Source: Polyangia bacterium (GTDB lineage Bacteria > Myxococcota_A > Polyangia > Nannocystales > Nannocystaceae). From it: DNA of 64,000 nt. The notes under the pieces were generated by a model. The model saw only the letters and a program-made list of their open reading frames with translations. It searched no databases and had not been told where the DNA came from. A program made the position numbers and the translations under genes. Numbering within the stretch: the stretch's first letter is position 1; each line of letters opens with the position of its first letter. The DNA is taken from NCBI GenBank assembly GCA_030430565.1, contig JAUIKS010000005.1:124001-188000 (forward strand). Reading direction: 5' to 3'. Below are positions 24,237-34,669 of the stretch, one piece after another.

Positions 24237-27200
24237 CTACGAGCAGCCGCTCGTCGCGCCGCAGGTCATGCACTTCAGGCACGAGCCGTTGCGGACCATG
24301 GTGAAGCTTCCGCATCCGCCGCAGGCGTCGCCCTCGTAACCCTTCAGCCGGGCCACGCGGACCTGCTCGCCGACCGACATGGCGCCCCCGGCCGCGGTCG
24401 CTGTCGTGCTCCCGCTCGCGCCGCCGTGGGAGGCGGCCGCCGGCGCGCCCGCTTCCTTGGTGCGGTCCTCGACCTCGATAGAGCCCTTCTGCCCGAAGAA
24501 CAGGCGAGGGCTGCGGGGGACATCGACGCTCAGCTTGAGCGGGCCCGGGGTGACGATGCGCTCGGAGACGACCTCCTCATCGGCGTAGTCGACTCCGCGC
24601 TCGAGCTGCTCGCCGCCCACCGCGTCGGGCGCGAGGTCGTCGGGCTGAACGTGCGCGAGGTCGTTGCGGCCGAGGTAGGTGACCGCCAGCTCACGGAAGA
24701 TGTAGTCGATGATGCTCGTCGACATCTTGATCCGCGGGTGACCCGAGACCGCGCCGTTGGGCTCGAAGCGCGTGAACACGAAGGCCTCGACGTACTCCTC
24801 GAGCGGGACGCCGTACTGCAGGCCCAAGCTGATGGCGATCGCGAAGCAGTTCATCAGGCTGCGGAAGGCGGCGCCCTCCTTGTGCATGTCGATGAAGACC
24901 TCGCCGAGCGTGCCGTCGGCGTACTCGCCGGTGTGCACGTAGACCTTGTGCCCGCCGATGGTCGCCTTCTGCGTGTAGCCGGCCCGGCGGTCGGGCATGC
25001 GCCGACGCTTGGCGAGGTAGCGGTGGACGATCCGCTCGGTGACTTTTTCAATGACCTGCGGCTGGCTGGTCGCGAGCGCCTCGTCCTCGTCGGCGAAGGC
25101 GTCGAGGTCGAGCTCTAGGGCCGCGCTCAACGGCTGACTGAGCTTGCTGCCGTCGCGGTACAGCGCGTTGGCCTTGATGCCGTACTTCCACGAGGCCATG
25201 TAGACCTCCTTGACCTCATCGACCGTGGCCGCCGACGGCATGTTGATGGTCTTGGAGATCGCCCCCGAGAGGAACGGCTGCGCCGCCGACATCATGTGGA
25301 CGTGGGCCATCGGCGCGATGAAGCGCTGGCCGTAGCGGCCGCACTTGTTGGCGCAGTCAAACACCGGCAGGTGCTCCGCGCGCAGGTGGGGCGCGCCCTC
25401 GACGGTCATCGTCCCGCACACGTAGTCGTTGGCGCGCTGGATGTCCTCGGCGGTGAAGCCGAGCGCCTCGAGGATGTTGAACATGGGGTCGCTGAGCTGC
25501 TCGTCGGTGAAGCCGAGCGCCTCGCGGCAGAAGTCATCGCCGAGCACGTAGCGGTTGAAGGCGAAGCCGATCTCGAAGGCCTGCGCCAGCTCGCCCTCGA
25601 CCCGGGCGATGACCTCGGCGGTGAAGCCCTTGCGCTTGAGCTCGCCGTGGGTGATCCGCGGCGCGCCGACCAGCGTCCCGGCGCCCTTGCAGTAGCGCAC
25701 GATGTCGTCGATCTGCGTGTCGGTGTAGCCGAGCCGCGCGAGCGCGGTGGGGACGGACTGATTGATGATCTTGAAGTAGCCGCCGCCGGCGAGCTTCTTG
25801 AACTTGACCAGCGCGAAGTCGGGCTCGATGCCCGTCGTGTCGCAGTCCATCAGCAGGCCGATGGTCCCGGTCGGCGCGATCACGGTGACCTGCGCGTTGC
25901 GGTAGCCGTGGGACTCGCCGAGCGAGAGCGCCCGGTCCCACTCCTCGCGCGCGGCCGAGAGCAGCGCGTCAGGGCAGCGCTCGGGCTGAATCCCGCGCGG
26001 GGCGATCGAGAGCCCCTCGTACTCCGAGGCCGAGACCCGGTAGGACGCGCGCCGGTGATTGCGGATCACCCGCAGCATCGAGTCGCGGTTCTCGCTGTAG
26101 CGTGGGAACGGCCCGTGCTCGCGCGCCAGCTCGGCGCTGGTCGAGTAGCAGGTCGCGGTCATCAGCGCCGTGATCCCGCCGCAGGTCGCGACCGCCTCCT
26201 CGGAGTCGTAGGGGATCCCGCTGACCATGAAGAAGGTGCCGAGGTTGGCGTAGCCGAGGCCCAGGGTCCTAAACTCGTAGCTGAGCCGGGCGATCTGCTC
26301 GCTCGGGAACTGGGCCATCAGCACCGAGATCTCGAGCACCACCGTCCACATCCGGCAGGCGTAGCGGATCGAGTCGATGTCGAAGCGACCCGCGTCTGCC
26401 CCGGAGGCCAGGCGGTACTTCATCAGGTTGAGCGACGCCAGGTTGCAGGCCGTGTCGTCGAGGAACATGTACTCGGAGCAGGGGTTCGAGGCGTTGATCC
26501 GCCCGCTCGCAGGGCACGTGTGCCAGTCGTTGATCGTGGTGTCGAACTGCAGGCCCGGGTCGGCGCATGACCACGCGGAGAAGCCGATCTTGTCCCACAG
26601 CTCGCGGGCCCGCACGGTCCGGTGGACCTTGCCGTCGGTGCGCCGGATCAGGTCCCAGGTCCCGTCGTCCTCGACCGCGCGCAAGAACTCGTTGGTCACG
26701 CGCACCGAGTTGTTGGAGTTCTGCCCCGAGACGGTGCCGTAGGCGTCGGAGTCCCAGTTGGTGTCGTACTCGGCGAACTCGATCTCGCGAGCGCCCTGCT
26801 TCGCCAACGCGATCGCGCGCTGGACGTAATTCTCGGACACGTGGGACTTGCGCGCGCGCTTGATCGCCTTGCGCAGCTCCTTGTTGCGGCGCGGGTCGAA
26901 GCGCTCGTCACCGCCCTCGGCGTGACAGGCCGCGATCACCTCGTTGAGATGGATGTTGCAGGCCTTGCTGCCCGCCACCAGCGCGGCGACCTTCTGCTCC
27001 TCGACGACCTTCCACTCGATGTACTTTTCAATGTCGGGGTGATCGACGTCGACGACCACCATCTTGGCGGCGCGCCGCGTCGTCCCGCCGCTCTTGATCG
27101 CGCCGGCAGCCCGGTCGCCGATCCGCAAAAAGCTCATGAGGCCGCTCGAGCGACCGCCGCCCGAGAGCGGCTCGCCCTCGCCGCGCAGGCGCGAGAAGTT

Positions 27201-27932
27201 GGTCCCGGTCCCGGAGCCGTATTTGAACAGCCGGGCCTCGCGGACCCAGAGGTCCATGATCCCGTTGTCGCCCACGAGGTCATCCTCGATCGACTGGATG
27301 AAGCAGGCGTGCGGCTGCGGGCGCTCGTACGCGTTCTCCGACAGCCGCGTCTTGCCGGTCTTCGCGTCGCAGTAGCTGTGCCCCTGCGCCGGCCCGGTGA
27401 TGCCGTAGGCCCAGTGCAGACCGGTGTTGAACCACTGCGGGGAGTTGGGGGCGACGCGCTGCGAGGCGAGCATCGTCACCAGCTCGTCGTAGAACACCCG
27501 GGCCGAGCTCTCGTCGGCGAAGTAGCTGTGCTTCCAGCCCCAGTAGGTCCAGCACCCGGCGAGGCGGTGGAACAGCTGCCGGCTGTCACGCTCGCCGGTG
27601 GTCCGCTCGCCCTCGGGCAGCTTGGCGAGCGCCTTCGAGTCGGGCTCGGAGCGCCACAACCACTCGGGCACGCCCTTCTCGGGGACCTTCCGCAAGCGCG
27701 CCGGGACGCCGGCCTTGCGGAAGTACTTCTGCGCCATGATGTCGACGGCGACCTGCGACCAGCCCTTGGGCATGGCCACGTCCTTGGCCTCGAACACAAC
27801 CGTCCCGTCGGGGTTCGAGATCTTCGAGCTACGCTCGTCAAACGAGACGCCTTCGTAGGGACGCTCGGTCTTCTGCGTGAAATGGCGCGTGAACTTCAAT
27901 GTCCTTGGCTCCCCTTGTGCGATAACGCGCAT
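24237..27932 (-). CDS. nrdJ: adenosylcobalamin-dependent (class II) ribonucleoside-diphosphate reductase
   Basis: A 1231-residue class II ribonucleotide reductase, making deoxyribonucleotides for DNA synthesis with vitamin B12 as radical source and working with or without oxygen. Landmarks: [14 protein letters not shown] (about residue 160), [16 protein letters not shown], the active-site [20 protein letters not shown] (about residue 480) and [20 protein letters not shown] (about residue 685). The C-terminus carries the Cys-rich redox/zinc tail with CGGCG and CLKCMTCG. Length fits the long NrdJ type. The ATG at 27932 is supported by GGTG five bases upstream. A pair of NrdR-type boxes about 140-185 bases upstream indicates NrdR control. 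No other nrd gene is in the window. Confidence 0.97.
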   Translation of the reverse strand: MRVIAQGEPRTLKFTRHFTQKTERPYEGVSFDERSSKISNPDGTVVFEAKDVAMPKGWSQVAVDIMAQKYFRKAGVPARLRKVPEKGVPEWLWRSEPDSKALAKLPEGERTTGERDSRQLFHRLAGCWTYWGWKHSYFADESSARVFYDELVTMLASQRVAPNSPQWFNTGLHWAYGITGPAQGHSYCDAKTGKTRLSENAYERPQPHACFIQSIEDDLVGDNGIMDLWVREARLFKYGSGTGTNFSRLRGEGEPLSGGGRSSGLMSFLRIGDRAAGAIKSGGTTRRAAKMVVVDVDHPDIEKYIEWKVVEEQKVAALVAGSKACNIHLNEVIAACHAEGGDERFDPRRNKELRKAIKRARKSHVSENYVQRAIALAKQGAREIEFAEYDTNWDSDAYGTVSGQNSNNSVRVTNEFLRAVEDDGTWDLIRRTDGKVHRTVRARELWDKIGFSAWSCADPGLQFDTTINDWHTCPASGRINASNPCSEYMFLDDTACNLASLNLMKYRLASGADAGRFDIDSIRYACRMWTVVLEISVLMAQFPSEQIARLSYEFRTLGLGYANLGTFFMVSGIPYDSEEAVATCGGITALMTATCYSTSAELAREHGPFPRYSENRDSMLRVIRNHRRASYRVSASEYEGLSIAPRGIQPERCPDALLSAAREEWDRALSLGESHGYRNAQVTVIAPTGTIGLLMDCDTTGIEPDFALVKFKKLAGGGYFKIINQSVPTALARLGYTDTQIDDIVRYCKGAGTLVGAPRITHGELKRKGFTAEVIARVEGELAQAFEIGFAFNRYVLGDDFCREALGFTDEQLSDPMFNILEALGFTAEDIQRANDYVCGTMTVEGAPHLRAEHLPVFDCANKCGRYGQRFIAPMAHVHMMSAAQPFLSGAISKTINMPSAATVDEVKEVYMASWKYGIKANALYRDGSKLSQPLSAALELDLDAFADEDEALATSQPQVIEKVTERIVHRYLAKRRRMPDRRAGYTQKATIGGHKVYVHTGEYADGTLGEVFIDMHKEGAAFRSLMNCFAIAISLGLQYGVPLEEYVEAFVFTRFEPNGAVSGHPRIKMSTSIIDYIFRELAVTYLGRNDLAHVQPDDLAPDAVGGEQLERGVDYADEEVVSERIVTPGPLKLSVDVPRSPRLFFGQKGSIEVEDRTKEAGAPAAASHGGASGSTTATAAGGAMSVGEQVRVARLKGYEGDACGGCGSFTMVRNGSCLKCMTCGATSGCS

Positions 27933-28070
27933 TTTTCACCACGACGAAATAACCCCTCCCCCTGCCGGTGCGCACCTCGCGGCTTGCCCTTCTCGCGCCT
28001 CAATCGTCCGTAAAGAGCGCGAATTCGTCCAGGAGCGGTCTTGTTATCTCGTCGCGGCGCGTCCTGCGCC

Positions 28071-28120
28071 ACCCCAACATCTTGGGTGTCGACAGGCTAG
28101 CGAACCCAATATGTTGGGGT
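28071..28120. promoter_or_regulatory. paired NrdR boxes upstream of nrdJ
   Basis: Two palindromes of the form CCCAA-N4-TTGGG: CCCAACATCTTGGG at 28073-28086 and CCCAATATGTTGGG at 28105-28118. Their centres are 32 bases apart, three helical turns, which is the spacing known for NrdR tandem boxes. The core CAACATCTTG/CAATATGTTG resembles NrdR boxes of other GC-rich bacteria. They should repress nrdJ when dATP levels are high. Confidence 0.8.
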
Positions 28121-28334
28121 CAAGCCGTCCGGCCGGCTTTCGGAATGGGCGCGATCGCTCGCTCGCGCGGTTCCGAAACCGCCGGCCCACGGGCCGTCCA
28201 CACGTTATCGACACACGCTCAACCGACCGCGCGAAAGTCGCGTTTTTGATGAACTACGATTTCCGGCCAGCCGAGTTGCCACGGCATCAGTCGCGTCGTG
28301 GGCGCCGCACAACCGCGGCACTCACGCGCATTTT

Positions 28335-28343
28335 TTGTCCACA
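28335..28343 (+). promoter_or_regulatory. DnaA-box-like site
   Basis: TTGTCCACA matches the DnaA box favoured in GC-rich bacteria. A second related site, TTATCGACA, is at 28205-28213 with one mismatch to TTATCCACA. DnaA control of nrd genes is known in E. coli; here it is only inferred. Two 9-mers could also occur by chance. Confidence 0.35.
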
Positions 28344-28415
28344 GGAGCGTCGCTAAGCGTTTTCACGCGTACTCGGCGCGCGATTTTGAACGCGATTTTT
28401 TTTCACGCACATCTT

Positions 28416-28431
28416 CGAAGAGATCTCTTCG
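28416..28431. repeat. 16-base perfect palindrome
   Basis: CGAAGAGATCTCTTCG, 28 bases beyond the stop of the RND gene. No T-run follows on the minus strand. It could be an operator or part of a transcript-end structure. Confidence 0.4.
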
Positions 28432-28458
28432 CCGGCTCAAATCGCGCCTCTCGCGCGG

Positions 28459-30966
28459 CTACGCTCTCGGGTTCTCGCGCCGCCGCAAGCTCGCGGCGCA
28501 CGCGACCGGCACGACCCACAATGCGGCCGCGGCCGCGAGCATGACGCCGAGCACCGCGAGCGTCCCGATGCCCGCGAGCCCGCCGTTGTCCGCGACCCGC
28601 AGGGCGCCAAAACCGATCGCGGTGGTCGCGGTCGCGCTGAGGATCGCGGCCCCCGTCTCCCGCACGCCGCGCGCGATCGGCTCGTCGACCCCCGCCGCGT
28701 GGAGCTGGCGGATCCGATCGGTCAAGTAGACGCCGTTGTCGACCCCGATGCCGACGACGGCCGGGAGGATCGGGATGTTGAAGAGCGTGAAGTGGACCTG
28801 CGACCAGCCCATCACGGCGACCAGCCACCACAGCCCGAGGCCGAGGGGCAAGACCGTGATCACCGTGAGCGGGAGCGAGCGCAGCTGGATCGCGACGAGC
28901 ACGATGACGAGCGCGGCCGCGCTCAGGATCACGACGGGCGCCTCCCGCCGCATCATCAAGTAGGCCGCGCCGTAGACCGTCGACTCGCCGACGAACACCC
29001 GGGCTTCGGCGTCCTCCTCCGAGGCCCGCGGCGCGTAGTCGCGGGTCTCCGCCATGTACTCGACGCCCGTCACGATCTCCGCGGCGTCAAAGCTCGGGTA
29101 GGCGTAGACCGCGTAGGTCCCGTCGTCCGCGCGAAGCCGACGCCGAAGGCCCTCGGGCAGCGCGTCGACCGAGTCCGGAGCGGAGCTCGGCGCGAGCATC
29201 TTGCGAAGCCATCGCCGCTCCTCAGAGGCCGCGCCGCGTTCTGGTTCATCGAGCAGGTCGGAGGGAAGGTCGTCTCGCAGCTCGGCGATCGCCTCGGCGC
29301 GCGCCGCCAGATCGATCGCGGGATCGGGGAGCACATCGGGCGCGGCGAACAGCTCCGCCACGTAGCTGCGCTCACCGGCCGCCTCCCGCCGCGCGCGCTC
29401 ACGAGCGCCGCGCGCGAGGGTCTCGCGCGCCTCGTCGAGCGACTCGACGATCAGCACGCCCGCGTGGATCTCGTGCCCGAAGATCTCGTTGATCAACGCG
29501 CGGTGCTCGGACACGTAGCCACGACGCGCGCCCGACTGCAGCATCCGCCCGTTGTTCTCAAACGCGACCCGGCGCGCCCCGTCCGTAGCGACCGCGCTCA
29601 CGACCACAACCAGCGCCAGCGTCAGCCCGGGCCTGCGCACGCACCACGAGATCACGCCGCGCGACCCCTCGTCGTCCCCGCGGCGCGCAGGGTCCACGCC
29701 GACCAGACACAGCAGCGCCGGGAACACCGTGACCATAGCGAGCACGCACAGGCACACGCCCAGCAGCGCGATGATCCCGAACTCGCGAAACGCCGGGACC
29801 GCCGAGCTCGCCATCACCACGAAGGCCCCCAGCGTCGTCCCCGACGCGACCAAGAGCGGCGCGATCAGGTCGACGAAGGCGCGGCGAATCGCCTCGACAT
29901 CGCCGTGCTGACACCGCTCTCGCCGGGCCCGCAGGAGCATGTGAATCCCGGCGTCGATCCCCATCCCCATGATCACCGAGGCGATCATCGCGGTGATCGT
30001 GTTGAGATGTCCGAGCACGAGCTGGGTCGCGCCGACGGCCCAGGTGACGCCGCACAAAAGCGGCAGCAAGAGCGAGAGCACCGCCCGCGCCGAGCGAAAC
30101 AGCAGCCCGAGGACCAAGAGCACGCCGCACAGGCCGAGCGCCCCGCTGCGGACCATGTCCCCGACCACCGCGCGGTGCTCATCGGCCTTGACCACGTACG
30201 GCCCGATCGCCGCCCAGCGCAGCTCGCCGCCGGCCCAGGGCGCGTCGTCGCGGGCCGCGATCGCGTCGCCGCGACGCCGCACGAGCTCCGCGACCGCGCG
30301 GCAGAACGCGAGATCACTCGTAGAGCCGCGAGGGTGCAGCAGCAGCACCAGCGCGTCCACGCCCTCGCGCTCGAAGTAGTCCTCAAAGCCAGCTCGCTCG
30401 AGCGCCGCGCGTCGCTGCGCGGCGATGAAGTCCTCGAGCCGCGCGCGGGCCTCGGGATCCGGCGCGGCGAGGCACAGGTCCGGCGCGGCCGCGCACAGCT
30501 CGGCGTGCGACCACGCGTCCACGCGCTCGATCAGCTCCGCGAAGGTCTCATCGTCCACGTAGTAGAGCGCGCGCTCGAGGAAGAACTCGCTCGGCAGCCG
30601 CAGCTCGACCGCGTCGATCATGGGATCACGGACCAGCTCCTCGGCGAAGGCCTCGGCGAACGCCCGACGCAGCGCCGGCGTCGCGCCGCGGACCACGACA
30701 TCGACGCTGCCCGTGCTCGAGAAGCTGGCCTCCACGCGATCGAGGCTCCGCACGACCGCGTGCCCTGGCGGCAGCAGCACCCGCAGATCGCTGTCGATGT
30801 GCAGGCGCGAGGCGAGCGCGCCGAACACCGCCGTCAACAGCAGCCCCAGCGCGATGACCAGGCGATGATGCGCCAGGATCCACGCGATCCAGCGGTCGCG
30901 AACGCGCCTGCCCTCGGCGTGCGTCAAGCCGACATCATCTTGCCGCAACGACGCCGCGTCCGCCAC
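28459..30966 (-). CDS. RND/MMPL-family exporter
   Basis: An 835-residue polytopic inner-membrane protein with the two-halved RND layout: a first membrane segment (LVIALGLLLTAVFGALASRL), a large periplasmic domain (residues about 60-260), a five- to six-helix bundle (with VIMGMGIDAGIHMLLRARRE), then a repeat of the same plan ending with VVGIGVDNGVYLTDRIRQ and four more segments. The acidic and glycine residues in these helices match proton-driven transporters of the MMPL/HpnN type, which move lipids, hopanoids or hydrophobic compounds. No membrane-fusion or outer-membrane partner gene is adjacent. Start ATG 30966; upstream spacing of 21 bases to the SGNH gene suggests one operon. Confidence 0.85.
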   Translation of the reverse strand: MADAASLRQDDVGLTHAEGRRVRDRWIAWILAHHRLVIALGLLLTAVFGALASRLHIDSDLRVLLPPGHAVVRSLDRVEASFSSTGSVDVVVRGATPALRRAFAEAFAEELVRDPMIDAVELRLPSEFFLERALYYVDDETFAELIERVDAWSHAELCAAAPDLCLAAPDPEARARLEDFIAAQRRAALERAGFEDYFEREGVDALVLLLHPRGSTSDLAFCRAVAELVRRRGDAIAARDDAPWAGGELRWAAIGPYVVKADEHRAVVGDMVRSGALGLCGVLLVLGLLFRSARAVLSLLLPLLCGVTWAVGATQLVLGHLNTITAMIASVIMGMGIDAGIHMLLRARRERCQHGDVEAIRRAFVDLIAPLLVASGTTLGAFVVMASSAVPAFREFGIIALLGVCLCVLAMVTVFPALLCLVGVDPARRGDDEGSRGVISWCVRRPGLTLALVVVVSAVATDGARRVAFENNGRMLQSGARRGYVSEHRALINEIFGHEIHAGVLIVESLDEARETLARGARERARREAAGERSYVAELFAAPDVLPDPAIDLAARAEAIAELRDDLPSDLLDEPERGAASEERRWLRKMLAPSSAPDSVDALPEGLRRRLRADDGTYAVYAYPSFDAAEIVTGVEYMAETRDYAPRASEEDAEARVFVGESTVYGAAYLMMRREAPVVILSAAALVIVLVAIQLRSLPLTVITVLPLGLGLWWLVAVMGWSQVHFTLFNIPILPAVVGIGVDNGVYLTDRIRQLHAAGVDEPIARGVRETGAAILSATATTAIGFGALRVADNGGLAGIGTLAVLGVMLAAAAALWVVPVACAASLRRRENPRA

Positions 30967-30987
30967 GGCCGGGTGGCCGCGGTCGGC

Positions 30988-31749
30988 TCAGGCGCTCGTG
31001 GACAGGATCTGGTGAACCACCGCGCGCACGTGCTTCTCGGTCAGGCGGGCGCCCGCCTGGCTGAGGTGCACGCCGTCCCCGGCGCGCACGCGTCGACGCT
31101 TCCCGTCGATCGTTACGCGGTCGGTGTACTCCCCCTGCTCGTCGGACAAGATCCGCCAGATGTCGATGAACTTGGCGTTCGGGCGGATCGCCATCTCGGC
31201 GCGGTAGATCGTGTTAATCCGCTGGACCCGCGCGTGCAGCCTCTCGCGCCCCATCACCGGCATCCCGATGAAGAACATCTGACGGTGGTTGGGCGCGATC
31301 GCGTCGGCGAAGGCGTTGACGCGCCGCGCGTACTCCTCGCTCCAGCCGGGCTCGTGCCAGCGGATCCACTTGCGGTCCGGCATCCGCAGACCCTGGGCGT
31401 CATTGCCCCCGAACATCGCGATCGCGGCGTCGGCGTCGGGGAACTCCTCGTTCTGACGCTGCGCCTCCTCGATCCAGTCGAAGAAGTCGGGCCGCGCCAG
31501 GCCCGAGCTGGTCTTGCCGCGCCGGTGCGTGACGTAGCCGTGCTCATCTCGCAGCCCACGCTCCAAGTACAGCCCGAGCGCGCCCGCGATCATGCTGTCG
31601 CCGACCACGAGCACGCGCTTCCCCGCCGGCTCGGCCTCCTCGTCGCCTGCGGGCGCGCCCGCGCGGGCGACATGTCCGATGAGTCCGGTAGACAATATCG
31701 CGGACGACGCGGTCACGCCGCGCAGCCACCCTCGTCGGCCGAGCGTCAT
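30988..31749 (-). CDS. DUF459-like SGNH hydrolase, exported
   Basis: A 253-residue secreted esterase-type protein. The N-terminus has RRGWLRGVTASSAILSTGLIG, a twin-arginine-like signal. The SGNH catalytic blocks are present: VVGDSMIAGALG (nucleophile Ser), MFGGNDAQGL and GDGVHLSQAGA (Asp-His). The family includes periplasmic O-acyl esterases and transferases acting on cell-envelope glycans; no substrate is visible here. The ATG at 31749 has TGGGG five bases upstream and is preferred to the GTG at 31755, which overlaps the stop of the preceding gene. It lies between a winged-helix-like protein gene and the RND gene in a likely three-gene operon. Confidence 0.85.
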   Translation of the reverse strand: MTLGRRGWLRGVTASSAILSTGLIGHVARAGAPAGDEEAEPAGKRVLVVGDSMIAGALGLYLERGLRDEHGYVTHRRGKTSSGLARPDFFDWIEEAQRQNEEFPDADAAIAMFGGNDAQGLRMPDRKWIRWHEPGWSEEYARRVNAFADAIAPNHRQMFFIGMPVMGRERLHARVQRINTIYRAEMAIRPNAKFIDIWRILSDEQGEYTDRVTIDGKRRRVRAGDGVHLSQAGARLTEKHVRAVVHQILSTSA

Positions 31750-31751
31750 GG

Positions 31752-32291
31752 TCACCCCAGGGTTGAATAGACCGCGTGCCGGCCGACGCCGATCCGCTCG
31801 AGCCGCCCCTGCTTCACGAGCTGGCCGATGTGGTGGCGGAGCGCCTTGCGGTCGATGTTCTCGTACTCCTCGAGATCCGAGATGTAGTCGCCGATGTCGT
31901 CGAGCGTGACGTCGCCGTTGCCCTCGACGAAGGGCAGCACGCGCGACGCGAACACGTCCGTCGTCATCCCGCCGTCGTCGGGCTGCTTCGGCTTGGACCT
32001 GGCCTTCGGAACATCCGCGAACTCCTCCTCGAGGATCCGCGCCCGCTTGACCTTGCGGCGTCCGCCCTCGCGCGCTGGCTCCGGCGCCGGCTCCGGCGTG
32101 AAGGCCTCGCGCAGGTCACCCAAGGTGATCTTGCGAAACTGCGACCAGAGGCCGCGTGACTCGAGGAAGCGCACCAGGTCGCCAAGTGACACCGTCTCGC
32201 GGCTCTTGAGACCCTTGAGGGTCTCGAGCGCGCTCAAGCGCTCTAGCTCGCCGTTTTCGGCCCGAAAGATTGCACTCGCGTCTTTTCTCAT
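31752..32291 (-). CDS. putative winged-helix DNA-binding-like protein
   Basis: A 179-residue protein without a recognised family. Residues 1-70 form a helical domain (LSALETLKGLKSRETVSLGDLVRFLES), a basic linker rich in Arg/Lys/Pro follows, and the last 70 residues (GDVTLDDIGDYISDLEEYENIDRKALRHHIGQLVKQGRLERIGVG) have the helix-turn-helix plus wing pattern, with HIGQLVKQGRLERIG resembling a wing. A regulator of its own operon is a reasonable guess. Stop overlaps the next gene's GTG. Two separate helical domains joined by a basic linker would also suit a chromatin-type protein. Confidence 0.65.
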   Translation of the reverse strand: MRKDASAIFRAENGELERLSALETLKGLKSRETVSLGDLVRFLESRGLWSQFRKITLGDLREAFTPEPAPEPAREGGRRKVKRARILEEEFADVPKARSKPKQPDDGGMTTDVFASRVLPFVEGNGDVTLDDIGDYISDLEEYENIDRKALRHHIGQLVKQGRLERIGVGRHAVYSTLG

Positions 32292-32513
32292 TGGACGTTC
32301 ACGTGTTCAGCGAGTCGGCGTGATGCATCGCGCAACAACCAATCCTCGCTGAACCCAATCGCTTGTGCTCCTATCATGACAACGGAGGCCGGAGCCGCGC
32401 AAGCGCGATCCTCGAGCGGACGCGCCCGTCGCGCCCAAAACAAACCGCGCAGCAGGCGCTGACACGCTTGCGCGGGACGAGAACTAACGCTACGTAACCT
32501 TTGTCGAGGTCAT

Positions 32514-32846
32514 ATGGACGAAGCCCAAGTGCGCGACTACATCGCTCAGCTCATCGCCGACAACCGCGTCATGTTGTTCATGAAGGGCAACAAGCTGTTC
32601 CCGCAGTGCGGCTTCTCGGGCGCCGTTCTAGAGGTTCTCAAGAAGCACAAGGTCAAGTTCGGGACGTTCAACGTGCTCCGCGACATGGACATCCGCGAGG
32701 GCATCAAGACCTACTCCGAGTGGCCGACGATCCCCCAGCTCTACATCGACGGCGAGTTCATCGGCGGCTGTGACATCGTCCGTGAGATGGACGAAAACGG
32801 CGAGCTGGCCGAGAAGCTCGCGCCCGTGCTGAACGCGTCGGCCTAA
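32514..32846 (+). CDS. grxD: monothiol glutaredoxin (Grx4 type)
   Basis: A 110-residue CGFS-type monothiol glutaredoxin. These proteins bind and transfer [2Fe-2S] clusters with glutathione. MLFMKGNKLFPQCGFSG carries the CGFS site near residue 27-30, WPTIPQLYIDGEFIGGCDI carries the cis-Pro and the GGCD glutathione-binding motif. Length is standard. GAGG lies six bases before the ATG at 32514. The divergent neighbour upstream is the winged-helix-like gene, with about 220 bases between, and a hairpin follows. Iron-sulphur biogenesis and iron sensing are the likely roles. Confidence 0.95.
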   Translation: MDEAQVRDYIAQLIADNRVMLFMKGNKLFPQCGFSGAVLEVLKKHKVKFGTFNVLRDMDIREGIKTYSEWPTIPQLYIDGEFIGGCDIVREMDENGELAEKLAPVLNASA

Positions 32847-32861
32847 ACGCGTCGGCCTCCC

Positions 32862-32897
32862 AAGAAAACGAGGCGACGCGGGTGCCGCGTCGCCTCG
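32862..32897 (-). terminator. rho-independent terminator of the (DG)n lipoprotein gene
   Basis: A perfect 13-bp hairpin (CGAGGCGACGCGG / CCGCGTCGCCTCG, 32869-32897) with a three-base loop; on the minus strand it is followed by TTTTCTTGG. It can also stop glutaredoxin transcription from the other side, though without a T-run. Confidence 0.85.
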
Positions 32898-32919
32898 TCG
32901 ACTCATCTCGCTCAGCGCG

Positions 32920-33585
<666 letters not shown>

Positions 33586-33854
33586 GGAGTCCACTCCTGA
33601 CAATTCTTGTGAAGTTCTTGAACCTGAATTTGCACTCAGAGATACGTGAAAGTCCGTGCAAGCGCGGAAAGTCCCTTATCCCGGTGAGCTTGCATACATC
33701 TACCTCGCCTCCCAATACGCGTCAAACTTGAATTCAAACAGCGTTTGCTCCTGGGATCCAGGTCCGCCGGCCGGCGGCGTGAGACATCCACCTGTTTTTT
33801 GTCAAAACTCGCGATAATTTGAAGCAAACGCGATCTTGCCTACACGAGGTACCG

Positions 33855-34601
33855 ATGAGCACGTGGTTTTACCGTAACGCCCCCCACTTGATTTGCTTGG
33901 CGTTCGCCCTCGCCTGGGCACCCGCGACGGGCTGTCTGCCAGACAGCAGCGAGGGTGAGTGCAGCGCGACGAACCCGTGCACCGAGCGCGGCCTCGAGTG
34001 CAACCTCAACACGCGCACGTGCGAAGCGGTCGAGGTCAACACCGACTCGCTCGACCCGGAGTTCGCCGGCGGGTCGTTTGGGCCGTCGGCGCTGCCGTTC
34101 TTCCGCGGCCGCGTCTGCATGCCGAGCGCGGTCAAGACCGGGGACGCGATCCCCGTGAAGATCGAGCCGTGCCTGCACCCCTGCGTCGCGGTGGACTCGT
34201 TCCACTTCACGCAGAAGTACATGTGCAACGACTCTGACTGCGAGATCATCCTCGCGCAGTGGTTCATGGCCTCGGGTGACGCCTGCCCCGCCGAAGCGCT
34301 CGAGCGCTTCCCGCAGGCGACCTGCCAGTACCCCCAGGCCGTCAACGCCACCGTCGGCCCCATCAACGTCAACGGCCTCTCGCTGTCCGGCGAGATGGAG
34401 GTCGAGCTGCCGTTCTTGAACCTCGCCGAGGCCGACGAGTTCGCCGACAACATCAGCGCGGACCGGGCCTTCGAAATCGTCAAGACCTACCCGGACAACC
34501 CGGATCGCCGGCTCCCGATCTCGATCCAGCCCGACAACGCGGACGCGCCCGCGGACTGTACGGACGAGTCGCAGTGTAACTGCGTCGAATTCGGCTTCTG
34601 A
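33855..34601 (+). CDS. Cys-rich lipoprotein of unknown function
   Basis: A 248-residue exported protein; the signal ends near APATGC, with residue 21 or so as the lipidated cysteine. The mature part begins with a short EGF-like cluster (GECSATNPCTERGLECNLNTRTC) and continues with a domain containing several further cysteines (VCMPSAVKTGD, EPCLHPCVAVD, KYMCNDSDCE). GAGGT six bases before the ATG at 33855 supports the start. The Cys-rich repeat resembles segments of the VWA surface protein further along (43 kb). It is divergent from the (DG)n lipoprotein gene with 269 bases of shared promoter region. Confidence 0.8.
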   Translation: MSTWFYRNAPHLICLAFALAWAPATGCLPDSSEGECSATNPCTERGLECNLNTRTCEAVEVNTDSLDPEFAGGSFGPSALPFFRGRVCMPSAVKTGDAIPVKIEPCLHPCVAVDSFHFTQKYMCNDSDCEIILAQWFMASGDACPAEALERFPQATCQYPQAVNATVGPINVNGLSLSGEMEVELPFLNLAEADEFADNISADRAFEIVKTYPDNPDRRLPISIQPDNADAPADCTDESQCNCVEFGF

Positions 34602-34669
34602 GCGCGCGCGCTCGCGCGGGTGAGCCAGCGCCTGCAGCACCCCGCGGTCGCTCGCTATGCTCGGGGCGC

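Larger units (their letters stand above)
27933..28458. other. nrdJ control region
   Basis: A 526-base region with no protein gene, upstream of nrdJ and downstream of the RND gene. It holds the two NrdR-type boxes, DnaA-box-like 9-mers at 28335-28343 and 28205-28213, a 16-base perfect palindrome, and AT-rich runs around 28380-28405 that stand out from the GC-rich surroundings. I see no conserved B12-box (cobalamin riboswitch) sequence. Confidence 0.6.

Noticed and set aside
24237..27932. Intein insertion in nrdJ, which is common in this gene
   Set aside because: The protein length and continuous motif order show no intein block.
27933..28458. A cobalamin riboswitch upstream of the B12-dependent reductase
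   Set aside because: I see no B12-box-like conserved sequence, and the visible signals are NrdR-type; B12-dependent enzymes are not always riboswitch-controlled.
28699..31770. A 1023-residue plus-strand frame opposite the RND and SGNH genes
   Set aside because: It crosses two well-supported genes and has composition typical of an antisense frame.
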